Shown: positions 14,061 to 22,852 of the stretch, piece by piece
How positions within the stretch are numbered: the stretch's first letter is position 1
Layout: each line of letters opens with the position of its first letter
Source: Clostridiales bacterium UBA1763
Lineage (GTDB): Bacteria; Bacillota; Clostridia; Oscillospirales; Oscillospiraceae
Assembly: GCA_002314685.1 (NCBI GenBank)
Contig: DCHB01000049.1
Location: 671 to 25,886, forward strand
Direction: 5' to 3'
DNA: 25,216 bases
The notes under the pieces: model-generated
Database searches by the model: none
The model's input: only the letters and a program-made list of their open reading frames with translations
What the model was told of the DNA's origin: nothing
Made by a program: the position numbers and the translations under genes

Positions 14061-14894
14061 ATGAGTTCAGTAATACAAATAGAAAACCTGCACTACACCT
14101 ACCCGGGAGACGACTTTGAGAGCCTCAAGGGCGTGAGCCTTGATATTGAAAAGGGAAGCTTTGTAGCGGTTTTGGGGCATAACGGCTCGGGAAAATCCAC
14201 TCTTGCAAAGCACCTCAACGCAATTTTGCTCCCCTCCGAGGGCACGGTTAAAATCGACGGCATAGATACCGCCGATGAGGACAGACTTCTTGATGTCCGC
14301 CGCACAGTCGGCATGGTGTTTCAAAATCCCGATAATCAGATAGTGGCAAATGTCGTTGAGGACGATGTCGCCTTTGCACCCGAAAACCTCGGCATTGAGC
14401 CTGCGGAAATTCGGCAGAGGGTGGATAATGCGCTCAAAACCGTTGATATGTACGAGTTTAAGCAGCACGCACCGCATCTCTTGTCGGGCGGACAGAAGCA
14501 GCGCGTGGCAATAGCGGGCGTTATCGCCATGCAGCCCGAGGTTATCGTGCTCGATGAGCCCACAGCGATGCTTGACCCCAAGGGCAGACGCGAGGTAATC
14601 GACACGGTTACGAAGCTTTGCCGCGAAAAGGGCATAACGATAGTGCTAATAACCCACCACATGGCAGAGTGCATAAATGCCGACAGAGTTGTTGTAATGA
14701 GCAACGGCGTAATTGTTGCCGACGGCACACCCGAGAGCGTTTTCTCTCAGGTTGAGCTTATGCACGGCGAGGGGCTTGCAGTGCCCGCAACAACTGAGCT
14801 TATGTGGCAGTTAAATAAGGAAGGCTTTGCCCTTGATTTGAACGCCTTGAGCGTTTGTGACTGTGCACGAGAAATCGCAAAGGAAATAGGATAA
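14061..14894 (+). CDS. ecfA1: Energy-coupling factor transporter ATPase EcfA1
   Basis: A 277-aa ABC-type ATPase, one half of the ATPase pair that powers ECF vitamin/micronutrient importers at the inner face of the membrane. It has Walker A GHNGSGKST (39-47), Q-loop region FQNPDNQI (87-94), signature LSGGQKQR (141-148), Walker B VIVLDEPTAMLD (161-172) and switch region ITHH. FQNPDNQ is typical of EcfA1, against FQYPEYQ in EcfA2. ATG 14061 immediately follows the methyltransferase stop codon; the next gene starts 4 bases after its own stop. The substrate is set by S-components encoded elsewhere. Confidence 0.95.
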   Translation: MSSVIQIENLHYTYPGDDFESLKGVSLDIEKGSFVAVLGHNGSGKSTLAKHLNAILLPSEGTVKIDGIDTADEDRLLDVRRTVGMVFQNPDNQIVANVVEDDVAFAPENLGIEPAEIRQRVDNALKTVDMYEFKQHAPHLLSGGQKQRVAIAGVIAMQPEVIVLDEPTAMLDPKGRREVIDTVTKLCREKGITIVLITHHMAECINADRVVVMSNGVIVADGTPESVFSQVELMHGEGLAVPATTELMWQLNKEGFALDLNALSVCDCAREIAKEIG

Positions 14895-14898
14895 GAGA

Positions 14899-15756
14899 AT
14901 GTCAGAAATTAAAGTGAGCTGTCTGTGTCATGTGTATTCAGCAGGCACGCCCTTTGAAAAAGTCGCAATTGACGGAATAAATATTGATATACCCCACGGT
15001 CAGCTTGTCGGACTAATAGGTCATACGGGCTCGGGAAAATCGACCTTCATTCAGCACTTAAACGGCTTGCTCAAGCCCTCGTCGGGCACGGTTATGGTTG
15101 ACGGCGAGGATATAAACGCCGATAAAACCGCAACGAAAAAAGCGAGAAGCAAGGTCGGGCTTGTATTTCAGTATCCCGAGTATCAGCTTTTTGAGGAGAC
15201 CGTTTTTGCCGATATAGCCTTCGGTCCTAAGAATATGAAGCTGTCCGATGCAGAGATTGACGAGCGAGTACGCGAGGCGGCGGCATTTGTCGGAGTGCCC
15301 GAGGAGCAGTTTGACAAATCTCCGCTTGAGCTTTCGGGCGGTCAGAAGCGCAGAGTTGCAATAGCGGGCGTTATCGCAATGCGTCCCGGTGTGCTGATAC
15401 TCGATGAGCCTACTGCGGGACTTGACCCCGCGGGCTGTGAGCAGATATTGCAGAATATCTGCGATTACAGAGAACAAACGGGCTCAACGGTTATTATAGT
15501 AAGCCACAGCATGGACGATGTTGCACGCATTGCCGACAGACTTGTTGTGTTCAACCGCGGAGAAATCCGCTTTGACGGCACGCCCGAGGAGGTCTTTTCA
15601 AATCCCGATGAGCTTCGCAGTATAGGTCTTGCCGTGCCCGCACCGACTGAGCTTGCAATGGAATTAAGACGCATAGGCGTTGCGGTTTCGGGCTCTATCT
15701 ATACAAATGAACAGCTTGCAAATGCCCTTATTAAGCTGAAAAGGGGGACTGAGTAA
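14899..15756 (+). CDS. ecfA2: Energy-coupling factor transporter ATPase EcfA2
   Basis: A 285-aa partner ATPase of EcfA1. It has Walker A GHTGSGKST (41-49), Q-loop FQYPEYQLFEETV, signature LSGGQKRR, Walker B LILDEPTAGLD and H-loop IVSHS. The FQYPEYQLFE and AFGPKN elements are characteristic of EcfA2. A weak AGGATAAGAG precedes the ATG. Its TAA overlaps the ecfT ATG by one base (TAATG), giving coupled translation. Confidence 0.95.
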   Translation: MSEIKVSCLCHVYSAGTPFEKVAIDGINIDIPHGQLVGLIGHTGSGKSTFIQHLNGLLKPSSGTVMVDGEDINADKTATKKARSKVGLVFQYPEYQLFEETVFADIAFGPKNMKLSDAEIDERVREAAAFVGVPEEQFDKSPLELSGGQKRRVAIAGVIAMRPGVLILDEPTAGLDPAGCEQILQNICDYREQTGSTVIIVSHSMDDVARIADRLVVFNRGEIRFDGTPEEVFSNPDELRSIGLAVPAPTELAMELRRIGVAVSGSIYTNEQLANALIKLKRGTE

Positions 15757-16553
15757 TGCTGAGAGATATAACCTTAGGTCAGTATTTCCCCGGGGACACG
15801 CTTGCCCACCGCTTAGACCCGAGAACAAAGCTTATACTTGTTATTGTATATATAGTCGGTCTGTTCAACGCTGTCGGCTGGTACAGCTACGGATTTGTAA
15901 TCTTAATTACTGGTGCGTGTATGGCGGTATCGAAAATTAAACCCGCCTCGGCATTCAAGGGCTTAAAGCCCGTTATATTCATAATCGTGCTGACGGCACT
16001 GCTGAATATTTTCTACACCGACGGTACGCCGATAATTGAGGGCTGGATAATAACATGGGAGGGCATCGCAAAGGCGGTAATGATGTCAGTGAGAATTATC
16101 CTGCTTATTGTCGGCACCTTCCTGCTAACCTACACAACAAGCCCGATTGCCCTCACAGACGGACTTGAAAGCCTCTTAAGTCCTCTTAAAAAGCTGAAAG
16201 TGCCCGTACACGATATGAGCATGATGATGAGCATGGCACTGCGCTTTATCCCGACACTGATAGAGGAGACGGACAAAATAATGTCGGCGCAGAAGGCGAG
16301 AGGTGCGGACTTCGAGACGGGAAGCCTCATGAGCCGCGCAAAGGCGCTTTTGCCCATACTCGTACCGCTTTTCGTGTCCTCGTTCAGAAGGGCAGATGAG
16401 CTTGCCGTTGCAATGGAAAGCCGCTGTTATCACGGCGGAGAGGGCAGAACGAGAATGAAACAGCTTAAAATGCAGGGCTGTGACCTTGCGGCTATGCTTC
16501 TCGGTGCCGCATTTTTAGCCGCAATATTCATAATGAAGAAATACGGATTTTGA
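15756..16553 (+). CDS. ecfT: Energy-coupling factor transporter transmembrane protein EcfT
   Basis: A 265-aa membrane scaffold that joins the two ATPases to the substrate-binding S-component. Hydrophobic segments occupy about 25-125 and the final 25 residues; the cytoplasmic coupling region contains the two helices that contact the ATPases. The first carries the conserved ARG motif (QKARGADFETG). The second has ESRCYHGGEGRTRM where many homologues read EARGY. The N-terminal GQYFPGDTLAHRLDPRTK is typical. A strong AAGGGGGA lies just upstream within ecfA2. Confidence 0.94.
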   Translation: MLRDITLGQYFPGDTLAHRLDPRTKLILVIVYIVGLFNAVGWYSYGFVILITGACMAVSKIKPASAFKGLKPVIFIIVLTALLNIFYTDGTPIIEGWIITWEGIAKAVMMSVRIILLIVGTFLLTYTTSPIALTDGLESLLSPLKKLKVPVHDMSMMMSMALRFIPTLIEETDKIMSAQKARGADFETGSLMSRAKALLPILVPLFVSSFRRADELAVAMESRCYHGGEGRTRMKQLKMQGCDLAAMLLGAAFLAAIFIMKKYGF

Positions 16554-16556
16554 TAA

Positions 16557-17324
16557 ATGAGAAATATCGCATTGAAAATCAGATACGACGGCAGTCGCTA
16601 CCACGGCTGGCAGGTGCAGAAAACGGATGTATCCGTGTGCCGGACGGTGCAGGAGGCACTTGAGAAAATCTGCGAGCATCCTGTCAAGCTGACGGGATGC
16701 GGACGCACCGATGCGGGAGTGCACGCGCTTAACTACTGCGCAAATTTCCGCACCGACTGCCGCATACCCATTGACCGCTTTGCACTCGCGGCAAATTCGC
16801 GTCTGCCCGAGGATATAGCAGTGCTCGATGCGACAGAGGTTGACGATAGCTTCAATGCAATTTCCTCGTGCATAAAAAAAGAATATATCTATAAAATCCA
16901 TAACAGTAACATCAGAGACCCGTTTCTTGAAAAAAGAGCCTGCTTTTATCCGCAGGAGCTTGACATGGAGCTGATGCAAAGGGCGGCAAGGGCATTTGAG
17001 GGCACTCACGATTTTGCCGCTGTACGTTCACTCGGAACGGAAACTAAAACAACAGTACGAACGGTTCATTGGTGCCGTGCCGAAAAGCAGGGTGATATAA
17101 TAACCGTTTCAATATGCGCCGACGGCTTTTTGTATAATATGTGCAGGGCTATGGTCGGCACAATGGTGTACGCCTCCTACGGGAAAATAATCCCCGAGGA
17201 TATTCCGAAGCTACTTGAGCTCGGAGACAGACGCTTAACGGGACCTACAATGCCTCCGCAGGGGCTGTACCTAAACCGCGTGTGGTACGACGGACCCGCA
17301 GGAATAATGATGCAAAGAGACTGA
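16557..17324 (+). CDS. truA: tRNA pseudouridine synthase A (positions 38-40)
   Basis: A 255-aa enzyme that turns uridine into pseudouridine at positions 38-40 of the tRNA anticodon arm. It opens with IALKIRYDGSRYHGWQVQ, then GRTDAGVHA (49-57) with catalytic D52, and near the C-terminus FLYNMCRAMVGTMV, all signature blocks. Length is normal. ATG is three bases after the ecfT stop codon. The order ecfA1-ecfA2-ecfT-truA is conserved in Firmicutes, usually next to ribosomal protein genes. Confidence 0.96.
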   Translation: MRNIALKIRYDGSRYHGWQVQKTDVSVCRTVQEALEKICEHPVKLTGCGRTDAGVHALNYCANFRTDCRIPIDRFALAANSRLPEDIAVLDATEVDDSFNAISSCIKKEYIYKIHNSNIRDPFLEKRACFYPQELDMELMQRAARAFEGTHDFAAVRSLGTETKTTVRTVHWCRAEKQGDIITVSICADGFLYNMCRAMVGTMVYASYGKIIPEDIPKLLELGDRRLTGPTMPPQGLYLNRVWYDGPAGIMMQRD

Positions 17325-17326
17325 AT

Positions 17327-18340
17327 ATGAAGAAAATACTGTTTCCTGCCTTGCTTGCTTTGTGTACGCTTATGACGGCGTGCACGACAACAGAAAAGGT
17401 CGAAAGCTACAATATAGCCACGGGTGCACATCAATGCTTTGCCGCGGTGGGAGATAATCTCATATCCGCAACAGCTTCGGGAGTGCGTGTTTACGGCATA
17501 AACGGCGAAATTTTGCTCGACAAAACGGCAAATCTCAGCTACCCCGAAATATGCGAAAATGCCGACAGTGCCGCGGTTTACGATGTCGGCGGCGTCTTGG
17601 TCGTGTTCTCCGACGGAAGCAAAATTTATGCCGACGACAGCATAATAAGCGCCGACTTAAACAGCTCGGGCTATCTTGCACTGTGCTGTGAAAAGGACGG
17701 GTATAAGGGTGCCGTGACTGTGTATTCACCCGAAAAAGCGAAGCTTTTTGAGTGGTGCTCGGCGGATAATTGGGTGCTCGGCGCATCAATGTCCGATGAC
17801 GGCGAGCACCTTGCGGTGCTGTTATCGGGTGAAAACGGAAGCAGTGTGAGGTTTTTTGCCATAAGCTCTGAGGATGAGCTCGGATGCTTTGAGGGCACGC
17901 AGTCGGTAATAAACAGTCTCTGCCGCGTTGAGGAAGTTCTGTGCTGTGTTGCCGATGACGGACTGTATTATTTAAGCGATGAGGGTAAACTCACTGCTGA
18001 ATATTCCTTTGAGGGACAAAAGCTCGGAATGCTTGCAGTGTGTGAAAACGAGCTTGTAATAGAGCTTCGCAATCACAGCTTCGGCGGCGCGGGAACACTC
18101 ATCGCCGTAAATTCACAGGGCAAGCAGACGGCAAAAACAGAGCCTAATGCAGAGCTTGAGTGGATAGATTACGCCGACGGTACAATTCTTGCACTGACGC
18201 AGAATAAGACTCTTGTGTATGATACGGAGCTAAAATTGCAGTCGGAAACGGCACAGTCGGGCACGGAAAAGGCGTTTTTACGCACTGATGATATGATTTT
18301 AATATCGGGCGGCACAGTAAATGTGACCGATATAAAATAA
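17327..18340 (+). CDS. Putative lipoprotein with beta-propeller-like repeats
   Basis: A 337-aa exported protein I do not recognise for certain. The signal peptide (KKILFPALLALCTLMTAC) ends in a lipobox-like LMTAC with C19 as the probable lipidated cysteine. The rest is rich in beta strands spaced about 40 residues apart (for example GVRVYGINGEILLD, AVTVYSPEKAKLFEW, SVRFFAISSEDELG, DGLYYLSDEGKLTAEY, TLVYDTELKLQSE), a pattern of propeller blades. It resembles the clostridial DUF5711 group, but this is from memory. ATG 17327 is three bases after the truA stop codon. A weak AAAGAGA serves as ribosome site. No terminator follows, so transcription may continue into clpE. Confidence 0.8.
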   Translation: MKKILFPALLALCTLMTACTTTEKVESYNIATGAHQCFAAVGDNLISATASGVRVYGINGEILLDKTANLSYPEICENADSAAVYDVGGVLVVFSDGSKIYADDSIISADLNSSGYLALCCEKDGYKGAVTVYSPEKAKLFEWCSADNWVLGASMSDDGEHLAVLLSGENGSSVRFFAISSEDELGCFEGTQSVINSLCRVEEVLCCVADDGLYYLSDEGKLTAEYSFEGQKLGMLAVCENELVIELRNHSFGGAGTLIAVNSQGKQTAKTEPNAELEWIDYADGTILALTQNKTLVYDTELKLQSETAQSGTEKAFLRTDDMILISGGTVNVTDIK

Positions 18341-18376
18341 ATTGTAAATGAACAAACTAAGAGTATTGAGTTTGCA

Positions 18377-18392
18377 TTGCGCCTTAGCGCAA
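18377..18392 (+). promoter_or_regulatory. Small hairpin just upstream of the clpE ribosome binding site
   Basis: TTGCGC pairs with GCGCAA around CTTA, ending 8 bases before GGAGG of clpE. No U-run follows, so it is not a terminator. I see no CtsR heptad repeats or CIRCE element nearby and no convincing promoter in the 72-base gap. Confidence 0.35.
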
Positions 18393-18412
18393 AATAAAAA
18401 GGAGGTATAACA

Positions 18413-20752
18413 ATGCAGGCAAAAATGTGTTCACGCTGCGGAAAAAGCGTCGCAGTAGTGTTTATAACGAAAATTGAGGGCAACGAGACCAAAAACGAGG
18501 GACTTTGCCTTAAATGTGCACGAGAGCTTCATATTAAGCCCGTGGACGATATTATGGAGAAAATGGGCATATCCGATGATGACCTCGACTCTCTCAGCAC
18601 GGAGATGATGGGCGCACTCAGCGGAGTTGAAAGCCTCATGGACATAGATAATGAAAGCGACGGTACGGACGATGACGGCAAAACGGCGACATTTCCGTTT
18701 CTTAACCGTCTGTTCGGCGGGCAGAACAGCCCCGCACCTGCGGAAGACGGCGCAGATGCAAGAAGTGCACCTAAGGACAGCAAGGAAAACGGCAGACAGC
18801 AGAAGAAAAAGTTTCTCGATAACTACTGCATAAATCTCACCGACAGAGCAAGAGCAGGCAAGCTTGACAACATGATAGGCCGTGAGGAGGAGCTTGAAAG
18901 AGTAATCCAGATACTAAACCGCCGTCAGAAGAATAACCCCTGCCTTATCGGTGAGCCCGGTGTCGGCAAAACAGCAGTCGCAGAGGGGCTTGCTCAGCGC
19001 ATAGCACTTGATAATGTGCCGTATAAGCTTCGCAACAAGGAGGTTTATCTGCTTGACCTCACCTCATTGGTAGCGGGCACGCAGTTTCGCGGTCAGTTTG
19101 AAAGCCGTATGAAGGGCTTGATTGAAGAGGTACGCAAGCAGGGCAACATCATCCTCGTTATCGACGAGGTGCATAATATAGTCGGCGCGGGTGATGCCGA
19201 GGGCAGTATGAATGCCGCAAATATCTTAAAGCCCGCATTGTCCCGCGGAGAAATTCAGGTAATCGGCGCAACCACCTTTGCCGAATACCGCAAGCACATT
19301 GAAAAGGATTCGGCACTCGAAAGACGCTTCCAGCCCGTCACAATAAACGAGCCGTCAGTTGCCGACAGTATAGAGATATTAAAGGGCATAAAGCACTATT
19401 ATGAGGAGTGCCACGGCATAACTATAAGTGACTATATGTGCGCCGAGGCGGTCAGACTGTCCGAAAGATATATAACAGACCGCTTCCTGCCCGATAAGGC
19501 GATTGACCTTATAGACGAGGCGAGCTCGGATGTTAATTTGAAGAATAAAAATATCATCCTGCTTGCTGAGGCAAAGAAGGACCTTGACGATTTGCGCTTT
19601 GAGCGTGAGGCACTCATGTCCGCCGATGCTCCCGAGGGCGAGGAGCTGACGGACGAAATGCTCGATAAGCGCTATGAGCGCATAGCTCAGCTTCGCAGTA
19701 AGGAGATGCAGCGCGAGCAGCAGATAGCATCAATCGAGCTTGAGGGCAAGCCCGAGCTCACGGTGGATAACCTCGCACGCATAATCGAGCTGTGGACAAA
19801 AATCCCTGCATCTTCAATCTGCGCAGACGAGTTTGAGCGCCTCGCGGCACTTGGAGACAGACTGCGCGAGCATATAATAGGACAGGATGAGGCAGTTGAC
19901 GCCGTTTGCGCCGCAATCAAGCGCGGACGCCTCGGACTAAAGGCAAAGCGAAAGCCCACAAGCTTTATCTTTGTCGGCGGCACGGGCGTAGGCAAAACCG
20001 AGCTTGTAAAGCGCCTCGCGGCAGATTTGTTCGACAGCCCCGAATCGCTTATAAGACTCGATATGTCCGAGTTTATGGAAAAGTTCTCCGTGTCGAGAAT
20101 TATAGGCTCACCCCCGGGCTATGTCGGCTACGATGAGGCGGGACAGCTAACCGAGAAAATTCGACGCAAGCCTTACAGCGTGGTGCTCTTCGACGAGATT
20201 GAAAAGGCTCATCCCGATGTTCTGAATATACTTCTGCAGATACTCGATGACGGTAGAATTACCGATGCGCAGGGCAGAACGGTGAACTTTGAAAACACCG
20301 TAATCATAATGACAACAAACGCGGGAAGCAACAGCAAGACCACCTCGCTCGGCTTCGGCGGAAGCATAAGCGACATGGGCAGAGAGAAAGCACTCAAGGC
20401 ACTCAACGAATTTTTGCGTCCCGAGTTTATCAACAGAGTTGACGAGGTTATCTGCTTCAACAGCTTGACTGAGGATAATTTCCGTGATATTGCAGGTCTC
20501 ATGCTGAGCGAAACAAAGGCAGCAGTAGCCGAGCGGGGCATAGCGATGACATGGAATGACTCGCTTGTCGATTATCTCGTTGAGAAAAGCTACTCGGTTG
20601 TTTACGGCGCGAGAAATCTCCGTAGAACGATACAGAAGGATGTTGAGGATGCAATAGCGGAGAAGATTATCGAGCGCCACGGCGAAAATATAGCACGCAT
20701 AAGACTTACGGCAGATAACGGAAAAGTCAAGGTTGAGGTAAGAAAAGCATGA
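18413..20752 (+). CDS. clpE: Clp-family AAA+ unfoldase with N-terminal zinc finger (ClpE-like)
   Basis: A 779-aa protein that unfolds and feeds substrates to the ClpP protease. A zinc-finger N-terminus (C6, C9, C32, C35) replaces the ClpN repeats of ClpC/ClpA, which is the mark of ClpE. A long acidic low-complexity linker (about 55-130) follows. AAA domain 1: Walker A GEPGVGKT (180-187), Walker B ILVIDE (246-251). A short middle domain (about 385-445) is charged and helical. AAA domain 2: Walker A GGTGVGKT (522-529), Walker B VVLFDE (590-595). The tripeptide LGF (646-648) is where the ClpP-docking loop is expected. AAAGGAGG gives a strong start. It heads a tight operon of five genes, with a 4-base overlap to the next. 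Confidence 0.92.
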   Translation: MQAKMCSRCGKSVAVVFITKIEGNETKNEGLCLKCARELHIKPVDDIMEKMGISDDDLDSLSTEMMGALSGVESLMDIDNESDGTDDDGKTATFPFLNRLFGGQNSPAPAEDGADARSAPKDSKENGRQQKKKFLDNYCINLTDRARAGKLDNMIGREEELERVIQILNRRQKNNPCLIGEPGVGKTAVAEGLAQRIALDNVPYKLRNKEVYLLDLTSLVAGTQFRGQFESRMKGLIEEVRKQGNIILVIDEVHNIVGAGDAEGSMNAANILKPALSRGEIQVIGATTFAEYRKHIEKDSALERRFQPVTINEPSVADSIEILKGIKHYYEECHGITISDYMCAEAVRLSERYITDRFLPDKAIDLIDEASSDVNLKNKNIILLAEAKKDLDDLRFEREALMSADAPEGEELTDEMLDKRYERIAQLRSKEMQREQQIASIELEGKPELTVDNLARIIELWTKIPASSICADEFERLAALGDRLREHIIGQDEAVDAVCAAIKRGRLGLKAKRKPTSFIFVGGTGVGKTELVKRLAADLFDSPESLIRLDMSEFMEKFSVSRIIGSPPGYVGYDEAGQLTEKIRRKPYSVVLFDEIEKAHPDVLNILLQILDDGRITDAQGRTVNFENTVIIMTTNAGSNSKTTSLGFGGSISDMGREKALKALNEFLRPEFINRVDEVICFNSLTEDNFRDIAGLMLSETKAAVAERGIAMTWNDSLVDYLVEKSYSVVYGARNLRRTIQKDVEDAIAEKIIERHGENIARIRLTADNGKVKVEVRKA

Positions 20753-21777
20753 TAAGATTTGAAAGCGATTACCTTGAGGGCGCACTGCCCGAGATAATGG
20801 AGCGCCTTAACGGAACAAATTACGAGCAGACCGCGGGCTACGGGGTTGACCCCTACTGCGAGAGTGCACGCGAGAAGATTAAGGCTGAGTGCAAAGCTCC
20901 CGATGCCGATGTGCATTTTCTCGTGGGCGGCACTCAGGCAAACCTAACCGTTATTGCCGCGGCATTACGGGTGCATCAGGGCGTGCTTGCCGCGGAAAGT
21001 GCCCATATTGCGGTGCATGAGACGGGCTCAATCGAGGCGACGGGACACAAGGTGCTGACGCTTGAAAGTGCCGACGGCAAGATAAATGCCGAGCAGATAA
21101 AGGAATATGTCAGATGCCACAGAGAGGACGAATCCTTTGAGCATACTGTTCAGCCCGCAATGGTGTATATTTCTCAACCCACCGAGACGGGTACGGTTTA
21201 CTCACTGCCCGAGCTTGAGGAAATATCCGCCGTCTGCCGCAAGGAGGGACTTATCCTCTTTGCAGACGGAGCAAGACTCGGCTGTGCGCTTGCCTGTGAG
21301 GGCACACCTGAGCTTTGTGACCTTGCACGGCTGTGTGATGTGTTTTACATCGGCGGCACAAAGCACGGTGCCCTTTTCGGCGAGGCTGTCGTAATTACAA
21401 ATGCCATGATAAAAAAGGATTTCCGCTATGTAATTAAGCAGAGAGGCGGAATGTTTGCAAAGGGCAGATTGTTGGGATTGCAGTTTGACACCTTCTTTAC
21501 CGACGGACTGTATTACGAGGTCGGTCGCCGTGAGGTCGCTCTTGCAAGAAAGCTTGACGCGGCATTCAAGGCGAAGGGCATAAGAATGTATTACGACTCG
21601 CCGACAAATCAGCTTTTCCCCGTTCTGAACGAAAAGCAGTGCGCGTATTTTGCAGAAAATTATGCGTATTCTACGATAAAAAAGCTCGGTACGGAAACAG
21701 TTGTGCGCTTCTGCACAAGCTGGGCAACCACCGAGGAAAATGCGGACAGGCTTATTGCGGATATTGAGAGGCTCTGA
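20749..21777 (+). CDS. Low-specificity L-threonine aldolase (PLP enzyme)
   Basis: A 342-aa enzyme that splits threonine or allo-threonine into glycine and acetaldehyde. It belongs to the beta-eliminating lyase fold: FLVGGTQANLTVI (57-69) binds the cofactor phosphate, LFADGARLG (170-178) carries the aspartate that contacts the pyridine nitrogen, and YIGGTKHGALFGE (200-212) has the PLP lysine K205. Length is normal. The ATG overlaps the clpE stop (ATGA), so translation is coupled. Its tie to the ClpE operon may simply reflect gene packing. Other aldol substrates are possible. Confidence 0.92.
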   Translation: MIRFESDYLEGALPEIMERLNGTNYEQTAGYGVDPYCESAREKIKAECKAPDADVHFLVGGTQANLTVIAAALRVHQGVLAAESAHIAVHETGSIEATGHKVLTLESADGKINAEQIKEYVRCHREDESFEHTVQPAMVYISQPTETGTVYSLPELEEISAVCRKEGLILFADGARLGCALACEGTPELCDLARLCDVFYIGGTKHGALFGEAVVITNAMIKKDFRYVIKQRGGMFAKGRLLGLQFDTFFTDGLYYEVGRREVALARKLDAAFKAKGIRMYYDSPTNQLFPVLNEKQCAYFAENYAYSTIKKLGTETVVRFCTSWATTEENADRLIADIERL

Positions 21778-21779
21778 AA

Positions 21780-22295
21780 ATGAAAGACAGAATAGAAATA
21801 ATCAAAGGCGATATAACAAAGCAGGCAGTCGATGCGATAGTCAATGCCGCGAACTGCTCACTTCTGGGCGGCGGCGGAGTTGACGGCGCAATACACAGAG
21901 CCGCGGGCCCCGAGCTTTTAGCCGAGTGCCGCACATTAAACGGCTGCAAAACGGGTGAGGCAAAGATAACCGCTGGCTACAGACTTCCCGCAAAGCACGT
22001 TATTCACACACCGGGTCCCGTATGGCACGGCGGCAATAAGGGTGAAGCGGAGCTTCTCAAGAGCTGTTATCGCTCCTGCCTTGTGCTTGCAAGCGAAAAC
22101 GCCTGCAAAACCGTAGATTTTCCGTCTATCTCCACGGGAGTTTATCATTTCCCGCTTGAAAAGGCGTCCGTTATCGCAATAAAGACAATAGCCGAATATC
22201 TGTTCGAGCATCCCGAGATAGAGCGTGTGCGCATGGTTTGCTTTGACGAGCGCACGAAGGAATACTACGAGTCGGCACTGGAGAGCATAAAATGA
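21780..22295 (+). CDS. Macrodomain protein, O-acetyl-ADP-ribose deacetylase-like
   Basis: A 171-aa single macrodomain that binds ADP-ribose and probably removes it or its acetyl ester from targets. Loop 1 is GDITKQAVDAIVNAANCSLL (10-29) followed by GGGGVDGAIHRAAG (30-43), and loop 2 is SISTGVYHFPLEKASVIA (around 115-135). These match the MacroD/YmdB-like class, where the Asn in NAAN and the Asp in GVDGAI are the key residues. ATG is two bases after the aldolase stop, and its last four bases overlap the rhomboid start. Whether it acts on protein, RNA or O-acetyl-ADP-ribose cannot be told. Confidence 0.92.
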   Translation: MKDRIEIIKGDITKQAVDAIVNAANCSLLGGGGVDGAIHRAAGPELLAECRTLNGCKTGEAKITAGYRLPAKHVIHTPGPVWHGGNKGEAELLKSCYRSCLVLASENACKTVDFPSISTGVYHFPLEKASVIAIKTIAEYLFEHPEIERVRMVCFDERTKEYYESALESIK

Positions 22296-22852
22296 AAAGA
22301 CTTATAAGACTTCAATACAACTCACCCGTTGTTCTTACCTTTGCACTTATATCTCTCATCGCGCTGTACCTCGGCAAGCTGACCGACGGTTGGACAACAA
22401 AGTATCTTTTCAGCGTTTGGACCTCCTCACTGTCGGATTTGCTCACATATCCGAGATTTATACTCCATGTACTCGGGCACAGCGATTACAGTCACTACAT
22501 ATCAAACATGATGATGATTCTGGTCGTCGGACCGGGACTTGAGGAAAAGTACGGAAGCAGAAATCTTTTGAGCGCGATAGTCATTACCGCACTTGTATCG
22601 GGACTTGTGCACTGGTTTTTGTTCCCGGGCACAATGCTTCTCGGCGCTTCGGGCATAGTGTTTATGATGATTGTTATGGCATCCCTTGCGGGTATGCGAG
22701 ACGGCAGAATACCCATTACACTAATACTCGTGCTTGTACTCTATCTCGGCAACGAGATAGTTGACGGCGTAATGCTCTCCGACAATGTTTCACAGCTTAC
22801 GCATATTATAGGCGGCGTATGCGGCGCCGTTTTGGGACTTAGAAAACGATGA
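22292..22852 (+). CDS. Rhomboid-family intramembrane serine protease
   Basis: A 186-aa membrane protein with about six hydrophobic segments, the compact bacterial rhomboid size. The catalytic serine is S120 in LLGASGIVF and the catalytic histidine H171 in LTHIIGGVCGAVLG. The upstream helix has SHYISNMMMIL (67-77), corresponding to the oxyanion-type H-xxx-N region. It would cut substrates within their transmembrane segments. It overlaps both neighbours by 4 bases (ATGA), so it is translated with the macrodomain and DUF523 genes. The substrate is unknown. Confidence 0.88.
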   Translation: MKRLIRLQYNSPVVLTFALISLIALYLGKLTDGWTTKYLFSVWTSSLSDLLTYPRFILHVLGHSDYSHYISNMMMILVVGPGLEEKYGSRNLLSAIVITALVSGLVHWFLFPGTMLLGASGIVFMMIVMASLAGMRDGRIPITLILVLVLYLGNEIVDGVMLSDNVSQLTHIIGGVCGAVLGLRKR

